A stretch of 64,000 bases of DNA from an uncultured Ruminococcus sp. (GCA_902800795.1 CADCFQ010000003.1:62001-126000), one strand, 5' to 3'; counted from the stretch's first letter, positions 1 to 8,449 are shown. The notes: generated by a model not told the origin, from the sequence alone. Made by a program: numbers and translations.

Positions 1-1737
1 GCCGTCATCCGCAAGGATATGATCCTTTGAAACATCGGGCTTGTTCACCGTTACATACTTGTCGGGGTCTATCCTGACATACTCTCCAGGCTGCTCCGGG
101 TCTTCAAGACCCACCCAGTTGAACTCGGTCTTGCCGTAGTCGTCACTTGTGACCTCGGTCTTATAGTAGATGACAAACTCCTTGATCGGTGTCTCATTGT
201 AGTCCTGCCAGTCGCCGGAGGTCGGACGGTCCATATTTATCGTGAATGTGCCGTCTGAATACTCCACAGGGTGAACGCCCTTTATCACCTGATCAGCATA
301 GGTTATCGAGTATTCCACATCGTCCTCATCCACGAAGGTCATAGTCGGCGTGCCCACGAGCACGGGAGCTTTGGTTCCGGGGTTTTCCTTAGTTCCGTCG
401 CCGCCCATAAAGTCATCGATGTTTATAACGCCGTTCTGCCACCAGCCGTTCTCCTTGTGGACGGATATCCTCCACTCAACAGTGTTGGTCGCCGGGTCAT
501 AGGTTCCGTTGCCCTTGGTAACGTCAGCCACAAGACCTACCTGGATATAAGCGTCGTCATCCGCTTCCGGAACGTTCTTCGCTTTCGCCGTTACGGTGTT
601 GTGTCCGTAGATCTCGTTGAAATCATCCTTGTCAACGTGTACCGTCCCGTCAGGATTGAGATGCTCCTCGTTTACAGTTACCGGACAATTCCAGTAGTAG
701 TCGAAGCCCCTGCTAAGCAGCGTCTGGTCTGTTGCCGTCAGCGATGCCGTGAGCACCTGTTCGCCGCCTATGGTCGTTATCGAGTCGATAGTCAGCACAG
801 GGTCGAACAGCTCATTGCCGTCTGCATCGAACAGCTTCCAGGTCATACCGGGCACAAGGTCGAAATGGACATCGTCACAGGTCAGCGTATCGGTAAAGGT
901 CACCTTTCCGCCGTCAACTCCGTTTCTGGAATTGATATCTATCCTGAAGGACGAACCCAGGCCTCTCTTGGCTTCATCGCCTGTACCCATCGAAGCGCCC
1001 TCGGTGGCATAGAAGAAGTCGTTGTTATAGCTCTTCGTTACCGAAAGATCAGCAGTATGAGTATACCTGTAGATCGGGACTACAACATCGTTTCCTGCTA
1101 TTTTGAAGGACTTGTCCTCCTGGCTGTTGTCTTCATTCCAGGTCCAGGCCTGGAAATTGAAGCCGCCGCCGATAGCCTCGCCCTGTCTGCCGTCAAAGTA
1201 CGGTACCGTGAAATCGAAGGTTATGGTAACGTCTCCCGTTGCAGGGTCGAACACATAGGTGCCTATCTTTGCCTTGTCATCGCCGTTGGTATAAACATCG
1301 CCCGTTGAAGTCATGGAGGAGTCAAACTCAAAGCCAACGTTATTCACTGGCCCCACATTGAAGGTTATACTGTTGGCGTGCTGGTTCAGGCTCTGGACAG
1401 TCTCTGCTGTCAGATTGAACTTTGCAGTCAGGTCAGTATAATACTTCTTAGGCGAGCCCTTGTCGTCCTTGGTGATCTTGGCCTCAACAGCATACACGCC
1501 TGTAGCGCTGGAGCTGGAAGCATGGCTTATCTCCAGCGGGTCGCCTGTGACCTCATTGCCGGCGCCCAGCAGCATAACGCTGCCCGAACCCGGCGACAGG
1601 CTTATGGCCGGTCTTATCAGGCTGCCGTAAACGCTTAAAGCAACAGTTGCAGCCATCAGGCCTGCCATAACAGACCTAAGCCGTTTCCTCCTCTGAGCGT
1701 TAAGAAAGCCCGACAAGCTTTCTTTATTTAATCTCAT
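1..1737 (-). CDS. Large secreted surface adhesin, 3' part outside window
   Basis: The frame is open from an ATG at 1737 to the window edge (579 codons), so the C-terminus is missing. The start has an AAAGGGGGG ribosome binding site 7-9 bases upstream. The N-terminus is basic (many Lys/Arg in the first 25 residues) followed by a hydrophobic stretch, consistent with a signal peptide. The rest is Thr/Val/Asp-rich beta-type sequence with long stretches like those of isopeptide-forming or Cna-type surface proteins (for example T-Y-V-F-D-P and G-K-V-T-F-T-D-T). It lies 50 bp downstream of a signal peptidase I gene and probably shares its operon, which is the usual setting of pilin-like or wall-anchored adhesins. 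No sortase motif can be checked because the C-terminus is absent. The adhesin role is inferred from composition and context. Confidence 0.6.
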   Translation of the reverse strand, partial: MRLNKESLSGFLNAQRRKRLRSVMAGLMAATVALSVYGSLIRPAISLSPGSGSVMLLGAGNEVTGDPLEISHASSSSATGVYAVEAKITKDDKGSPKKYYTDLTAKFNLTAETVQSLNQHANSITFNVGPVNNVGFEFDSSMTSTGDVYTNGDDKAKIGTYVFDPATGDVTITFDFTVPYFDGRQGEAIGGGFNFQAWTWNEDNSQEDKSFKIAGNDVVVPIYRYTHTADLSVTKSYNNDFFYATEGASMGTGDEAKRGLGSSFRIDINSRNGVDGGKVTFTDTLTCDDVHFDLVPGMTWKLFDADGNELFDPVLTIDSITTIGGEQVLTASLTATDQTLLSRGFDYYWNCPVTVNEEHLNPDGTVHVDKDDFNEIYGHNTVTAKAKNVPEADDDAYIQVGLVADVTKGNGTYDPATNTVEWRISVHKENGWWQNGVINIDDFMGGDGTKENPGTKAPVLVGTPTMTFVDEDDVEYSITYADQVIKGVHPVEYSDGTFTINMDRPTSGDWQDYNETPIKEFVIYYKTEVTSDDYGKTEFNWVGLEDPEQPGEYVRIDPDKYVTVNKPDVSKDHILADDG

Positions 1738-1787
1738 AAGTTATCATACCCCCCTTTGATAAGGCGATCTCTTGCTGTCCTACCTTT

Positions 1788-2369
1788 TTAAAAGGTCTTC
1801 ATTTCCCCGAAAGGATATATACACCAGATGACCTTTCCGACTACCATCTCTTCCGCTATGCAGCCTATCTCCTTGGTACGGCTGTCGATAGAGTCCGAGC
1901 GGTGGTCGCCCATAACGAAAAATCTGTTTTCGGGCACCTGGTAAGGCAGCTTTATATCACACACTCCGAGCGACGGAGCATCAATATACGGCTCGTCCAG
2001 GACCTTTCCGTTGACCGTGACCCTTCCCGAGCTGTCGATATTGATAACATCGCCCGAAACGCCGATTATCCTTTTTAACAGTATCTTATTGTTATGATAG
2101 AAAGCGATGATATCGCCCTTCTCATAATCTCCGAACTTGCGGCACACCACCAGCTCATCGCTGTGGAGAGTCGGTGTCATGCTCGTTCCCGTGACCCGGA
2201 GCACCGGCAGAAACAGCATCGACACAAGCACCGACACCGCCGCCACCACTATCAGTGATGCCACGGTGTTGTAAAGAAGCCTAAAAAAGCTTCTTCTTCC
2301 CCGGACACGCCTGAGCTCATTCTCAAGCTGTTCGGCCTCCGGGACAGCCACGCTTCTGCGCTCACTCAT
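1788..2369 (-). CDS. lepB: Type I signal peptidase
   Basis: A 193-aa membrane serine protease that removes signal peptides from exported proteins. One transmembrane helix lies at about residues 35-58. The family boxes follow: G-T-S-M-T-P-T-L with catalytic Ser63, K-R-I-I-G with catalytic Lys99, and G-D-H-R-S-D-S-I-D-S-R at 154-164. I use the ATG at 2369 because it overlaps the end of the upstream gene by 8 bp, suggesting coupled translation; a longer frame from 2453 would add an Arg-rich stretch read through that gene. The adhesin gene follows by 50 bp, so this may be a dedicated peptidase for that surface protein, as in Gram-positive pilus loci. The length suits the short Gram-positive form. 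Confidence 0.93.
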   Translation of the reverse strand: MSERRSVAVPEAEQLENELRRVRGRRSFFRLLYNTVASLIVVAAVSVLVSMLFLPVLRVTGTSMTPTLHSDELVVCRKFGDYEKGDIIAFYHNNKILLKRIIGVSGDVINIDSSGRVTVNGKVLDEPYIDAPSLGVCDIKLPYQVPENRFFVMGDHRSDSIDSRTKEIGCIAEEMVVGKVIWCIYPFGEMKTF

Positions 2370-2625
2370 CAGCCTTGTCCTCCGAAGCCGCTTCCTCGCT
2401 GCTCTCGTCCTCGACGGCTTCGCCATCCTCAAACGGCCCGAAACGCTCCTCATAGAGCTTTCTCACCATCTGCTCGGTCCTTTTGGCCGCACCGCTGCGT
2501 TCTTTTTCAAGCTCTGCACGGAGATCCTCGTTTTCCTTTTTTGCCGCATCCAGCTGTTTTCTAAGCTCGTAAAGTATCTCGAGCAGCTCCACACGACGCA
2601 GCTTTGAAAGCTCCTTATCAGTCAT
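2362..2625 (-). CDS. Small coiled-coil protein preceding signal peptidase
   Basis: An 87-aa soluble protein starting M-T-D-K-E-L-S-K-L-R-R. The start at 2625 has a GGAGGCG site 6-7 bases upstream; in-frame codons further upstream lack one. Residues 15-60 form a strong charged coiled coil (E-L-R-K-Q-L-D-A-A-K-K-E-N-E-D-L-R). The C-terminus is acidic (E-D-E-S-S-E-E). Small proteins beginning this way occur beside signal peptidases and sortase-type loci in Clostridia, to my recollection, and have no established role. It is the first gene of the operon driven by the promoter at 2662-2690 and overlaps lepB by 8 bp. Confidence 0.7.
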   Translation of the reverse strand: MTDKELSKLRRVELLEILYELRKQLDAAKKENEDLRAELEKERSGAAKRTEQMVRKLYEERFGPFEDGEAVEDESSEEAASEDKADE

Positions 2626-2661
2626 AAAAACGCCTCCGCACTTTCCCGATTTTACAAAGCA

Positions 2662-2690
2662 ATTATACCACACCAACGCCAAAATGTCAA
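2662..2690 (-). promoter_or_regulatory. Sigma-A promoter of the signal peptidase operon
   Basis: On the minus strand, TTGACA (2690-2685) and TATAAT (2667-2662) are separated by exactly 17 bases. Both hexamers are consensus. Confidence 0.85.
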
Positions 2691-3081
2691 CAATATTTTA
2701 TATTGTTTACATATCACAACTAAAGCTATGTTTAAGGATTTTGTGGACTTTGCACAAAGGATTTTCGTGATATTTTCGTCGAAAACCTTTTCACGGAAGG
2801 CCGCAGACCCACGAAATCGTTTCAATCCCTTGCTCTGTACAGTGAAAATTTTACATCTTTAAAATTTGAATTTCGTAAACTTTTTCGCTTGTTAAAAGAG
2901 ATAACAAATCTGAAAAAACAAAAAGAGCTATCCGATCCAAAATTGAATCAGATAGCTCTTATCTTTTCAGACAGAAAATATATTTCTGTTGCCGATGATC
3001 GAGAAGTGTTGCCAAATCGTTGACACTGTTATCGTGACAACAGCAGAAATGGCGTTTCTACGCCGCTTCTGAGATCTTGTT
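2691..3081. other. AT-rich intergenic stretch outside the left element end
   Basis: No coding frame is convincing here. The stretch holds AT-rich DNA and, at 2923-2960, a terminator-like hairpin. It should be the chromosome that originally followed guaA before the element inserted. Confidence 0.4.
2912..2960 (-). terminator. Intrinsic terminator
   Basis: A 10-bp perfect stem (AAGAGCTATC at 2923-2932 and GATAGCTCTT at 2951-2960) is followed, reading minus, by TTTTTGTTTTTT. It would stop transcription arriving from the element cargo operon. Confidence 0.75.
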
Positions 3082-3095
3082 TATTATTCCCACTC
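3082..3095. repeat. Distal attachment repeat of the guaA element
   Basis: TATTATTCCCACTC is identical to 11758-11771, which spans the guaA stop codon. The two copies bound all the mobility genes between them. Confidence 0.75.
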
Positions 3096-3195
3096 AGCTA
3101 AACCACATCATTTCTAAACATTTTTGTTCAGAGAATATGATGGCTTTTGGCTCTGATTATTTGATTTGATAACCGTTATACCTGCTTGACGGGCT

Positions 3196-3229
3196 GCTGT
3201 TATCATATTGTTATCGGGGTGATAACAGC
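3196..3229. repeat. Inverted repeat near the left element end
   Basis: GCTGTTATCA (3196-3205) and TGATAACAGC (3220-3229) are perfect inverted arms. The segment 3200-3215 also recurs with one mismatch at 11685-11700 near the other end, so these may be integrase arm-binding sites. Confidence 0.4.
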
Positions 3230-3331
3230 GCGGGCTGATTTGGGGAACGATCTGTGAGTGCAGGAGCGTTCCTTATTGGTATTATAGCGCGGAATGGGGG
3301 AGGTGTCAAGAGTGAATATCAAAAATAATAG

Positions 3332-4159
3332 TCATTTCCATGTTCCAAAATTTCCTACAAAACAATTCATAGGCGTATTTTGCTTTTGCATATGAACCAC
3401 ATGATGATTCATCAGTTCGCTTGTTTTACCCATATGACATCTTTTGTATCTCTTTCCAGAACCACAAGGACATTGTGCCTTTCTACTAACATTTTGAAAT
3501 TCCGGCTTCTTAACTTTAATGGTCTCAACATAGAATTCATCGTAGGGACTTTTTATTTCTGACATAAGCCTGTCTAACATCCCATAGTTATATTCTTTTC
3601 CATCTATTTTGATAAACGCATATTTATCAAATGGATCTGTAACAATGCAAACTGCTTTTAATTCCATTTTTGTTACTTTTCTTAGACACAATTCTCCCAT
3701 ATAGAGCTTTCCAACTTTATGCCCACAGGGATGACGAATAGATATAGGCTTGCCACAAATCGAGCACTCTTCAGCTTGTATTACGTTTTCTCTACTCAAA
3801 AAGTGACGATATGGAAATAGTTTTTGATATTCTTTTATCATACGAGAAATAAAGACTAAATGATATTTATCATCATCTTTCTCAATACAATAATTCTCTT
3901 CTAATGCACTTATATCAATATCAATTCTGTTAAAGGTTAACCAAGCATCTTCATGTTTTCTATCTTTAAGAGCATTAATTGCTGACACAAATCCACTTTG
4001 AATTATAAATATATGCTTCAAACACCAAAAATAATTAGCTTGCTCTTCGTTTTTTTCGCTAATTGCTTTGGTGCGATACTCTTCGACACAATCAAATACT
4101 TTAGTATCGAAGCATTCATTTTTAGCTGCTAAATAGTTTTCTATTTCAAAAGTTGTCAT
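3332..4159 (-). CDS. SEC-C motif zinc protein, third gene of element cargo operon
   Basis: A 275-aa cytosolic protein. Near the C-terminus is a SEC-C zinc motif, C-P-C-G-S-G-K-R-Y-K-R-C-H, the same type that ends SecA and many accessory proteins. A second metal-site candidate in the middle (C-S-I-C-G-K-P followed by R-H-P-C-G-H) resembles a treble-clef zinc site. The N-terminal half is helical with no recognised domain. The start lies 3 bp after the stop of the upstream gene, and its AAGGA ribosome binding site sits inside that gene, so the two are translationally linked. Base composition is AT-rich like the rest of the cargo. The function is unknown; SEC-C proteins occur in several defence operons as accessory or sensor parts, but nothing here proves that role. 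Confidence 0.7.
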   Translation of the reverse strand: MTTFEIENYLAAKNECFDTKVFDCVEEYRTKAISEKNEEQANYFWCLKHIFIIQSGFVSAINALKDRKHEDAWLTFNRIDIDISALEENYCIEKDDDKYHLVFISRMIKEYQKLFPYRHFLSRENVIQAEECSICGKPISIRHPCGHKVGKLYMGELCLRKVTKMELKAVCIVTDPFDKYAFIKIDGKEYNYGMLDRLMSEIKSPYDEFYVETIKVKKPEFQNVSRKAQCPCGSGKRYKRCHMGKTSELMNHHVVHMQKQNTPMNCFVGNFGTWK

Positions 4160-4162
4160 GTC

Positions 4163-4693
4163 TTAGTCCTTAGAGAATATGTCTTTTGCAGCTTCATCTA
4201 AAGCTTCCTTTATGCCTGAAACCGGTCCTTCATATGTTATTGTTTTACATTTCTTGCTTTTAGTTTCTTCTGTAATTATTTTTACCTTAGCAGTTGTATC
4301 TTCCGGTTTTCTATGATGTTTCTTTGCTAATTCATATAGAAACGAACCAATAATACTTGTAGCAATAGGAAGTAAACCGTATTGAATTATTATAGGAGCA
4401 ACTTCAAAAACAGCGGAGTGTAATTCTATACGTTGAAAATCCTCATCAGAAATAGCAATATCTGCAACAATATCATCGTTAGCATTTTCTCTGATATAAT
4501 CATAAAACTCTCTTGTGGTTTCAGGAAAAAGAATATCACCCTCATCACGAAAGTCTTCATTTGGAATAATAAGAAGATTAGCCTTTTTTATGTCGTCAAT
4601 ATACTCTTTAGGAATATATTCTTTGTTATATATCTGCTCAAAAGAAATATTGGTATCATATATTTTAACATTGCCAAAAGCTGTCTGTTTCAT
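4163..4693 (-). CDS. Small protein with a hydrophobic segment, middle gene of cargo operon
   Basis: A 176-aa protein I do not recognise. The start at 4693 follows a strong GGAGGTCAC site; a longer frame from 4741 would run into the upstream gene and lacks a site. Residues about 97-120 (A-P-I-I-I-Q-Y-G-L-L-P-I-A-T-S-I-I-G) are hydrophobic, flanked by a basic K-K-H-H-R-K patch, so one membrane-associated helix is possible. The C-terminus is short and charged. It sits 25 bp after the DUF262 gene and 3 bp before the SEC-C gene, so all three are almost certainly made together. A membrane-active effector or an anchor for the partners are both possible. Confidence 0.65.
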   Translation of the reverse strand: MKQTAFGNVKIYDTNISFEQIYNKEYIPKEYIDDIKKANLLIIPNEDFRDEGDILFPETTREFYDYIRENANDDIVADIAISDEDFQRIELHSAVFEVAPIIIQYGLLPIATSIIGSFLYELAKKHHRKPEDTTAKVKIITEETKSKKCKTITYEGPVSGIKEALDEAAKDIFSKD

Positions 4694-4718
4694 AAGTGAC
4701 CTCCAATTTGTAATACTA

Positions 4719-6458
4719 TTACTGTGCCAACCCATTATCAACGATATACTGCATAAACCTCTCGATCATATCATTGGTACGCTTTATAATATCAGTCTCA
4801 ATGAAATCGTCATTGGTTTTAGCAAGATTCAGCAGCTCATTGATCTTTGTGCCTTTCTTCTCCTGTTTCCTGCTGTTGATATATCCGTTGTAATACTTTT
4901 TCTTATCCTCAAAACGATAATCGGAAGCACGGATATTGATTCGCTTTTCAAGCATAGCCTTGTTGCCAAGAGCTTCAAGACTTTTGCTGCTTTCAAGAGA
5001 ATGCTCCTTATCCTGTCGGCTCTTTGCAAAAATATGCTCGATCTCGAATACTGTCTCCAAAGAAAGAAGCTCCTGTGCATCGTCAAGAAAAGCCCACCAA
5101 GCTAACATTGCCTTTGTGATCGGACGTGCATTATTGAAACTAAAATTATGGAAAGCAGTCTTTACTGAGCTTATATCAAACTTGAAATCATCAAAAGACA
5201 CAGGCTTATCGTTGACAATGTTGACCATCTCTGCATACACAGGGGTACGGAGCATATTAACACCCGGATTTGTCACAGCGTATGTCCATATGAAAGCTAT
5301 GATCTTTTCAAGGAAGGTATCGAATGCATCATCGTCGAGATTACCGTCAGCATCACGGTTATGTAAATAGTATACCGATACGAAATAATACCACATACCG
5401 TTTGGAGCATAATTCAGCACAAACAGCTTTCGCAGTATCTTCTCGGAGAACCTGTCCTTACTCTGATTGGATACGTCATTCCAGAAATCAGCTAAATCTC
5501 GCAAATTTTCAAATGTTTCCTCACTTTTCAATAAGGAATAAGAATTCTTCTCATAGAACTTGCGGAGAGCCTCGGTAGTAGAGCTCTTGATTCCCTGTTT
5601 TGCTCTTTCGTAATACATATAACGGGTAAACAGCTCGTCCATTGGGATTCCGGAAATAGGGTGGAATATTTTATTGCTAAGTTCCTCTAATTCTTTCCAC
5701 TTTTTTATGAAATCGTCTTTCTTCCCCTGTGATGAATAGAACTTGTAGAACTGAGCCTTGAAAATATCCGAATCAGACAAGGGCATACCTCTGTCGTTCA
5801 GAGTTGAGAAAATGCGTAATGCGGTATCCTGAGATTCCGCTTCAATGGGGAGTAGGATACAATTGTTGATAAGTCTTGCAGGCAGATATGCAAAGTAAAT
5901 CGGATAGTCGTTCAGAAATTCATTTATCTTTGCCTGGAAGAAACGGTAGTTTACGGCGTACTGACTTTTCATACTGTCAGGAGCATCACCGTTTTTCAGT
6001 ATGCTGAGGAACTGATCTTTCTGAACATCTGTTGCAACCTCTGAGTCTATTTTTAGCTGAGTCTTTATAATTGCACCAAGTTCATCTTTCTTCCAAATGC
6101 ACTTTTCTACTCGCTCTTGTACTAACTGGGTGCTTGCATCTTTCATTTTACCGAAGCGGGCATAGAAAGCTCGAAGCAGAAGCATAAGAGTTGTTAATCG
6201 TTGCTGACCGTCAATGATCTCCTGTTTCCCGTCTTCATTCTTAAAGGTTACGATAGGACCAAGAAAATATTCATCGGTAGTCTTGAAATTATCACTGTTA
6301 TTTTCAGGAAACGCAAAAGAAAAAATATCGTCCCAAAGTGTTCTGCACTCAACCTCTGACCAAGCATAAGGACGCTGATAATCTGGTATCAGGAAATCGG
6401 TTTTAGGATCGCTGAAAAGTGCTTCTATCGTTTTCTGATCTATGTTTAACTTTGACAT
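4719..6458 (-). CDS. DUF262/DUF1524 (GmrSD-like) nuclease-family protein
   Basis: A 579-aa protein with the family's two hallmark parts. The N-terminal DUF262 region has I-P-D-Y-Q-R-P-Y-A-W at 24-33 and the nucleotide-binding motif I-I-D-G-Q-Q-R-L-T-T at 81-90. The C-terminal DUF1524 region has I-E-H-I-F at 473-477 with the predicted metal/catalytic His475, and a downstream N/D/Y-rich segment (K-A-M-L-E-K-R-I-N-I). Known relatives such as GmrSD and BrxU are modification-dependent (type IV) restriction enzymes that cut phage DNA using a nucleotide-driven DUF262 domain. Here both domains are in one chain of usual length. It is the first gene of a three-gene operon in the mobile element, under a consensus promoter. 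The restriction role is inferred from the family. Confidence 0.85.
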   Translation of the reverse strand: MSKLNIDQKTIEALFSDPKTDFLIPDYQRPYAWSEVECRTLWDDIFSFAFPENNSDNFKTTDEYFLGPIVTFKNEDGKQEIIDGQQRLTTLMLLLRAFYARFGKMKDASTQLVQERVEKCIWKKDELGAIIKTQLKIDSEVATDVQKDQFLSILKNGDAPDSMKSQYAVNYRFFQAKINEFLNDYPIYFAYLPARLINNCILLPIEAESQDTALRIFSTLNDRGMPLSDSDIFKAQFYKFYSSQGKKDDFIKKWKELEELSNKIFHPISGIPMDELFTRYMYYERAKQGIKSSTTEALRKFYEKNSYSLLKSEETFENLRDLADFWNDVSNQSKDRFSEKILRKLFVLNYAPNGMWYYFVSVYYLHNRDADGNLDDDAFDTFLEKIIAFIWTYAVTNPGVNMLRTPVYAEMVNIVNDKPVSFDDFKFDISSVKTAFHNFSFNNARPITKAMLAWWAFLDDAQELLSLETVFEIEHIFAKSRQDKEHSLESSKSLEALGNKAMLEKRINIRASDYRFEDKKKYYNGYINSRKQEKKGTKINELLNLAKTNDDFIETDIIKRTNDMIERFMQYIVDNGLAQ

Positions 6459-6498
6459 ATTATACCTCCATTAGACTATAATATAATTCGTTAGTTGT

Positions 6499-6527
6499 AT
6501 TATACATTATTTCGGCTTATATGTCAA
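6499..6527 (-). promoter_or_regulatory. Consensus promoter of the DUF262 operon
   Basis: On the minus strand, TTGACA (6527-6522), a 17-base spacer and TATAAT (6504-6499) match the sigma-A consensus perfectly. GGAGGTATAATATG then gives the start at 6458. There is no obvious operator. Confidence 0.88.
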
Positions 6528-6583
6528 TCTTTATAAGCAAATTCGCACAAAAGAATGATTGATTTAATAGAAATGGTTATATC

Positions 6584-6612
6584 TTGCTTTATCTTTTATT
6601 GTATGCTATAAT
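6584..6612 (+). promoter_or_regulatory. Promoter of the ADP-ribosylglycohydrolase gene
   Basis: TTGCTT (6584-6589), a 17-base spacer and TATAAT (6607-6612). It diverges from the DUF262 promoter 57 bp away. Confidence 0.8.
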
Positions 6613-6651
6613 AAACCTATAATTATAACATCAGAAAGGAGCCCACCCCAA

Positions 6652-7758
6652 ATGCGTAACATTGACAAATTCCGCGGATGCCTTATCGGCGGTGCCGCGG
6701 GCGATGCGCTCGGATATGCTGTCGAGTTTCTGGACGAGGGACAGATCTTCGGAAAATACGGCAGCAGCGGCATTACCGAATACAACCTGACAAACGGAAA
6801 AGCCTTGATCTCCGACGATACGCAGATGACCTTGTTTACCGCAAACGCTCTGTTGTTTGCAACCACGCGGGGAATGACACGCGGCATTAAGGGCAGCTAT
6901 GAAAGCTACATACAGACCATGTATAAGTGCTGGTACAGAACCCAGACGGAGAGTTTCCCGCTCCCAGACGAATACCTGTACTCCTGGCTGCTTAATATCC
7001 CCGAGCTGTTCAGCAGACGGGCTCCCGGAACTACTTGCCTGACGGCTATCGAGCTGGGTGCAAACGGCACCGTCAGCACTCCTATCAACAGCAGCAAGGG
7101 CTGCGGCGGAGTGATGCGCGTCGCGCCTATCGGGTTGTATTTCTGCGATACGAAACCGCCCTATGAAAAGTCGGATATGATCGGTGCGGAGGCCGCCGCG
7201 ATCACCCACGGTCACGATCTCGGATACATCCCCGCAGCGGCGTTGGTGCATATCATCAGAGCCGTCTGCGAGTGCGATGTCACGATCAGGGATGCTGTAA
7301 ACGAATCGACCGCAGCTATGGACAAGCTGTTCCCGAACGCGGAGCATATTTCTTACTTCACAACGCTTATGAACAGGGCTGTCCGGCTTGCGGGAGAAGA
7401 CCTTGATGACCTTGATGCGATACATCAGCTCGGTCAGGGCTGGGTGGCAGAGGAAACTCTTGCCATAGCGATCTACTGCGCAATTAAATATGAGACCGAC
7501 TTTGACAAGGCGCTGATAGCGGCGGTCAATCACGAGGGCGACAGCGATTCCACGGGCGCAGTAGCGGGGAATATCCTTGGCGCTAAGCTGGGCTATGACG
7601 CGATACCGCAGAAGTACAAGAATGATCTCGAACTGCACGATGTTATTATCGAGATATCCGACGATCTTTGCAAGGACTGTCAGATCAGCGAGTACAGCCC
7701 GGTCAAAGATGAGGTCTGGGTGAGTAAGTATATCAGAGCAGATTATAAACAATCATAA
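6652..7758 (+). CDS. ADP-ribosylglycohydrolase family protein
   Basis: A 368-aa DraG/ADPRH-type hydrolase predicted to remove ADP-ribose from proteins or other acceptors, using two Mg ions. It begins F-R-G-C-L-I-G-G-A-A-G-D-A-L-G, the classical N-terminal family motif. The metal ligands follow in S-D-D-T-Q-M-T-L (about 53-60) and in the C-terminal N-H-E-G-D-S-D-S-T-G-A-V-A-G-N-I-L-G-A. All expected acidic residues are present, so it should be active, and the length is typical. The start is set by AAAGGAG eight to nine bases upstream. It is transcribed away from the DUF262 operon and ends at a strong terminator. The substrate is unknown; in a mobile element it might counter or reset ADP-ribosylating toxins, which is inference. 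Confidence 0.9.
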   Translation: MRNIDKFRGCLIGGAAGDALGYAVEFLDEGQIFGKYGSSGITEYNLTNGKALISDDTQMTLFTANALLFATTRGMTRGIKGSYESYIQTMYKCWYRTQTESFPLPDEYLYSWLLNIPELFSRRAPGTTCLTAIELGANGTVSTPINSSKGCGGVMRVAPIGLYFCDTKPPYEKSDMIGAEAAAITHGHDLGYIPAAALVHIIRAVCECDVTIRDAVNESTAAMDKLFPNAEHISYFTTLMNRAVRLAGEDLDDLDAIHQLGQGWVAEETLAIAIYCAIKYETDFDKALIAAVNHEGDSDSTGAVAGNILGAKLGYDAIPQKYKNDLELHDVIIEISDDLCKDCQISEYSPVKDEVWVSKYIRADYKQS

Positions 7759-7766
7759 TATGTTTT

Positions 7767-7795
7767 GAGCCGGATTGTTCTCCGGCTCATTTTTA
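7767..7795 (+). terminator. Intrinsic terminator
   Basis: GAGCCGGA (7767-7774), a six-base loop and TCCGGCTC (7781-7788) are followed by ATTTTTAT, 8 bp after the glycohydrolase stop. Confidence 0.85.
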
Positions 7796-8449
7796 TCTCC
7801 CCCTGTTTTTCCTTTGCCCGATAAACTCCAAAAACCTCTCCCTCAGCTTATGCACATCCAAAAACTCCATAGTCTTGTTAAACTTCCACTTCCAAAAGCT
7901 TACCTCCTCCTGCACCGACCTGAGCGATTTTTCCAGCCTGTCCACAGCTTTTTGCAAAGCAGTTTTCTCCGAAACCAGCGTCTTGTTTAGTTCCCGCAGC
8001 TTTGCGACATTGCGTAAAAGCTCGTCATTCTCCTCGGTCAGCCTCTCAACAGCGTCCGCCATTTCTGTTTTATCGTTTTCAGCCGCTATCTGTTTCTTTG
8101 CAAGGTCAGCGACTTTTTCATAATCATCAGCCGAGAGAGACACTTTATCCCCCAACGCCTTACGCTTTACTTCAATTGTATCTATCTCCAAGAGGGCGGT
8201 CACTTTTTTGGCAGAGGTCTGTATCATCTGCTGATCTGCCGTCAGTTTTTCCTTGACAGCTCTAAGCTCCGCAGTTTTCTTCGCTATGGTATTGTCAAGC
8301 TGCTCAACCATATCAGTCTTTTCGGCATACTCCCTGTCAAGTCTGTCTATCACCTCGTCGGCTGAATTCAAAACCTGCTGTCTTCTCTCGATAATGCTGT
8401 TAGTCGTCTGCACCTTGTTTTCAAGCACCGCCACTTCACGAGTACGCAT
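7793..8449 (-). CDS. C-terminal coiled-coil half of split MobV relaxase
   Basis: These 218 codons are almost wholly coiled coil (repeated E/K/L heptads, for example V-E-R-L-T-E-E-N-D-E-L-L), the usual C-terminal region of MobV/Pre plasmid recombination relaxases. It is in the same frame as the catalytic half upstream (8459-9118), separated only by one TAA at 8461-8459 and three Lys codons. The ATG at 8449 has no ribosome binding site, only an A-run. So it is best read as the tail of an interrupted gene, unless there is readthrough of TAA-AAA or a sequencing error. The coiled coil probably mediates dimerisation in intact homologues. Confidence 0.7.
   Translation of the reverse strand: MRTREVAVLENKVQTTNSIIERRQQVLNSADEVIDRLDREYAEKTDMVEQLDNTIAKKTAELRAVKEKLTADQQMIQTSAKKVTALLEIDTIEVKRKALGDKVSLSADDYEKVADLAKKQIAAENDKTEMADAVERLTEENDELLRNVAKLRELNKTLVSEKTALQKAVDRLEKSLRSVQEEVSFWKWKFNKTMEFLDVHKLRERFLEFIGQRKNRGR

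Noticed and set aside
271..1308. Plus-strand frame opposite the adhesin
   Set aside because: The minus strand is open across the whole stretch with signal peptide and ribosome binding site; the plus frame is its shadow.
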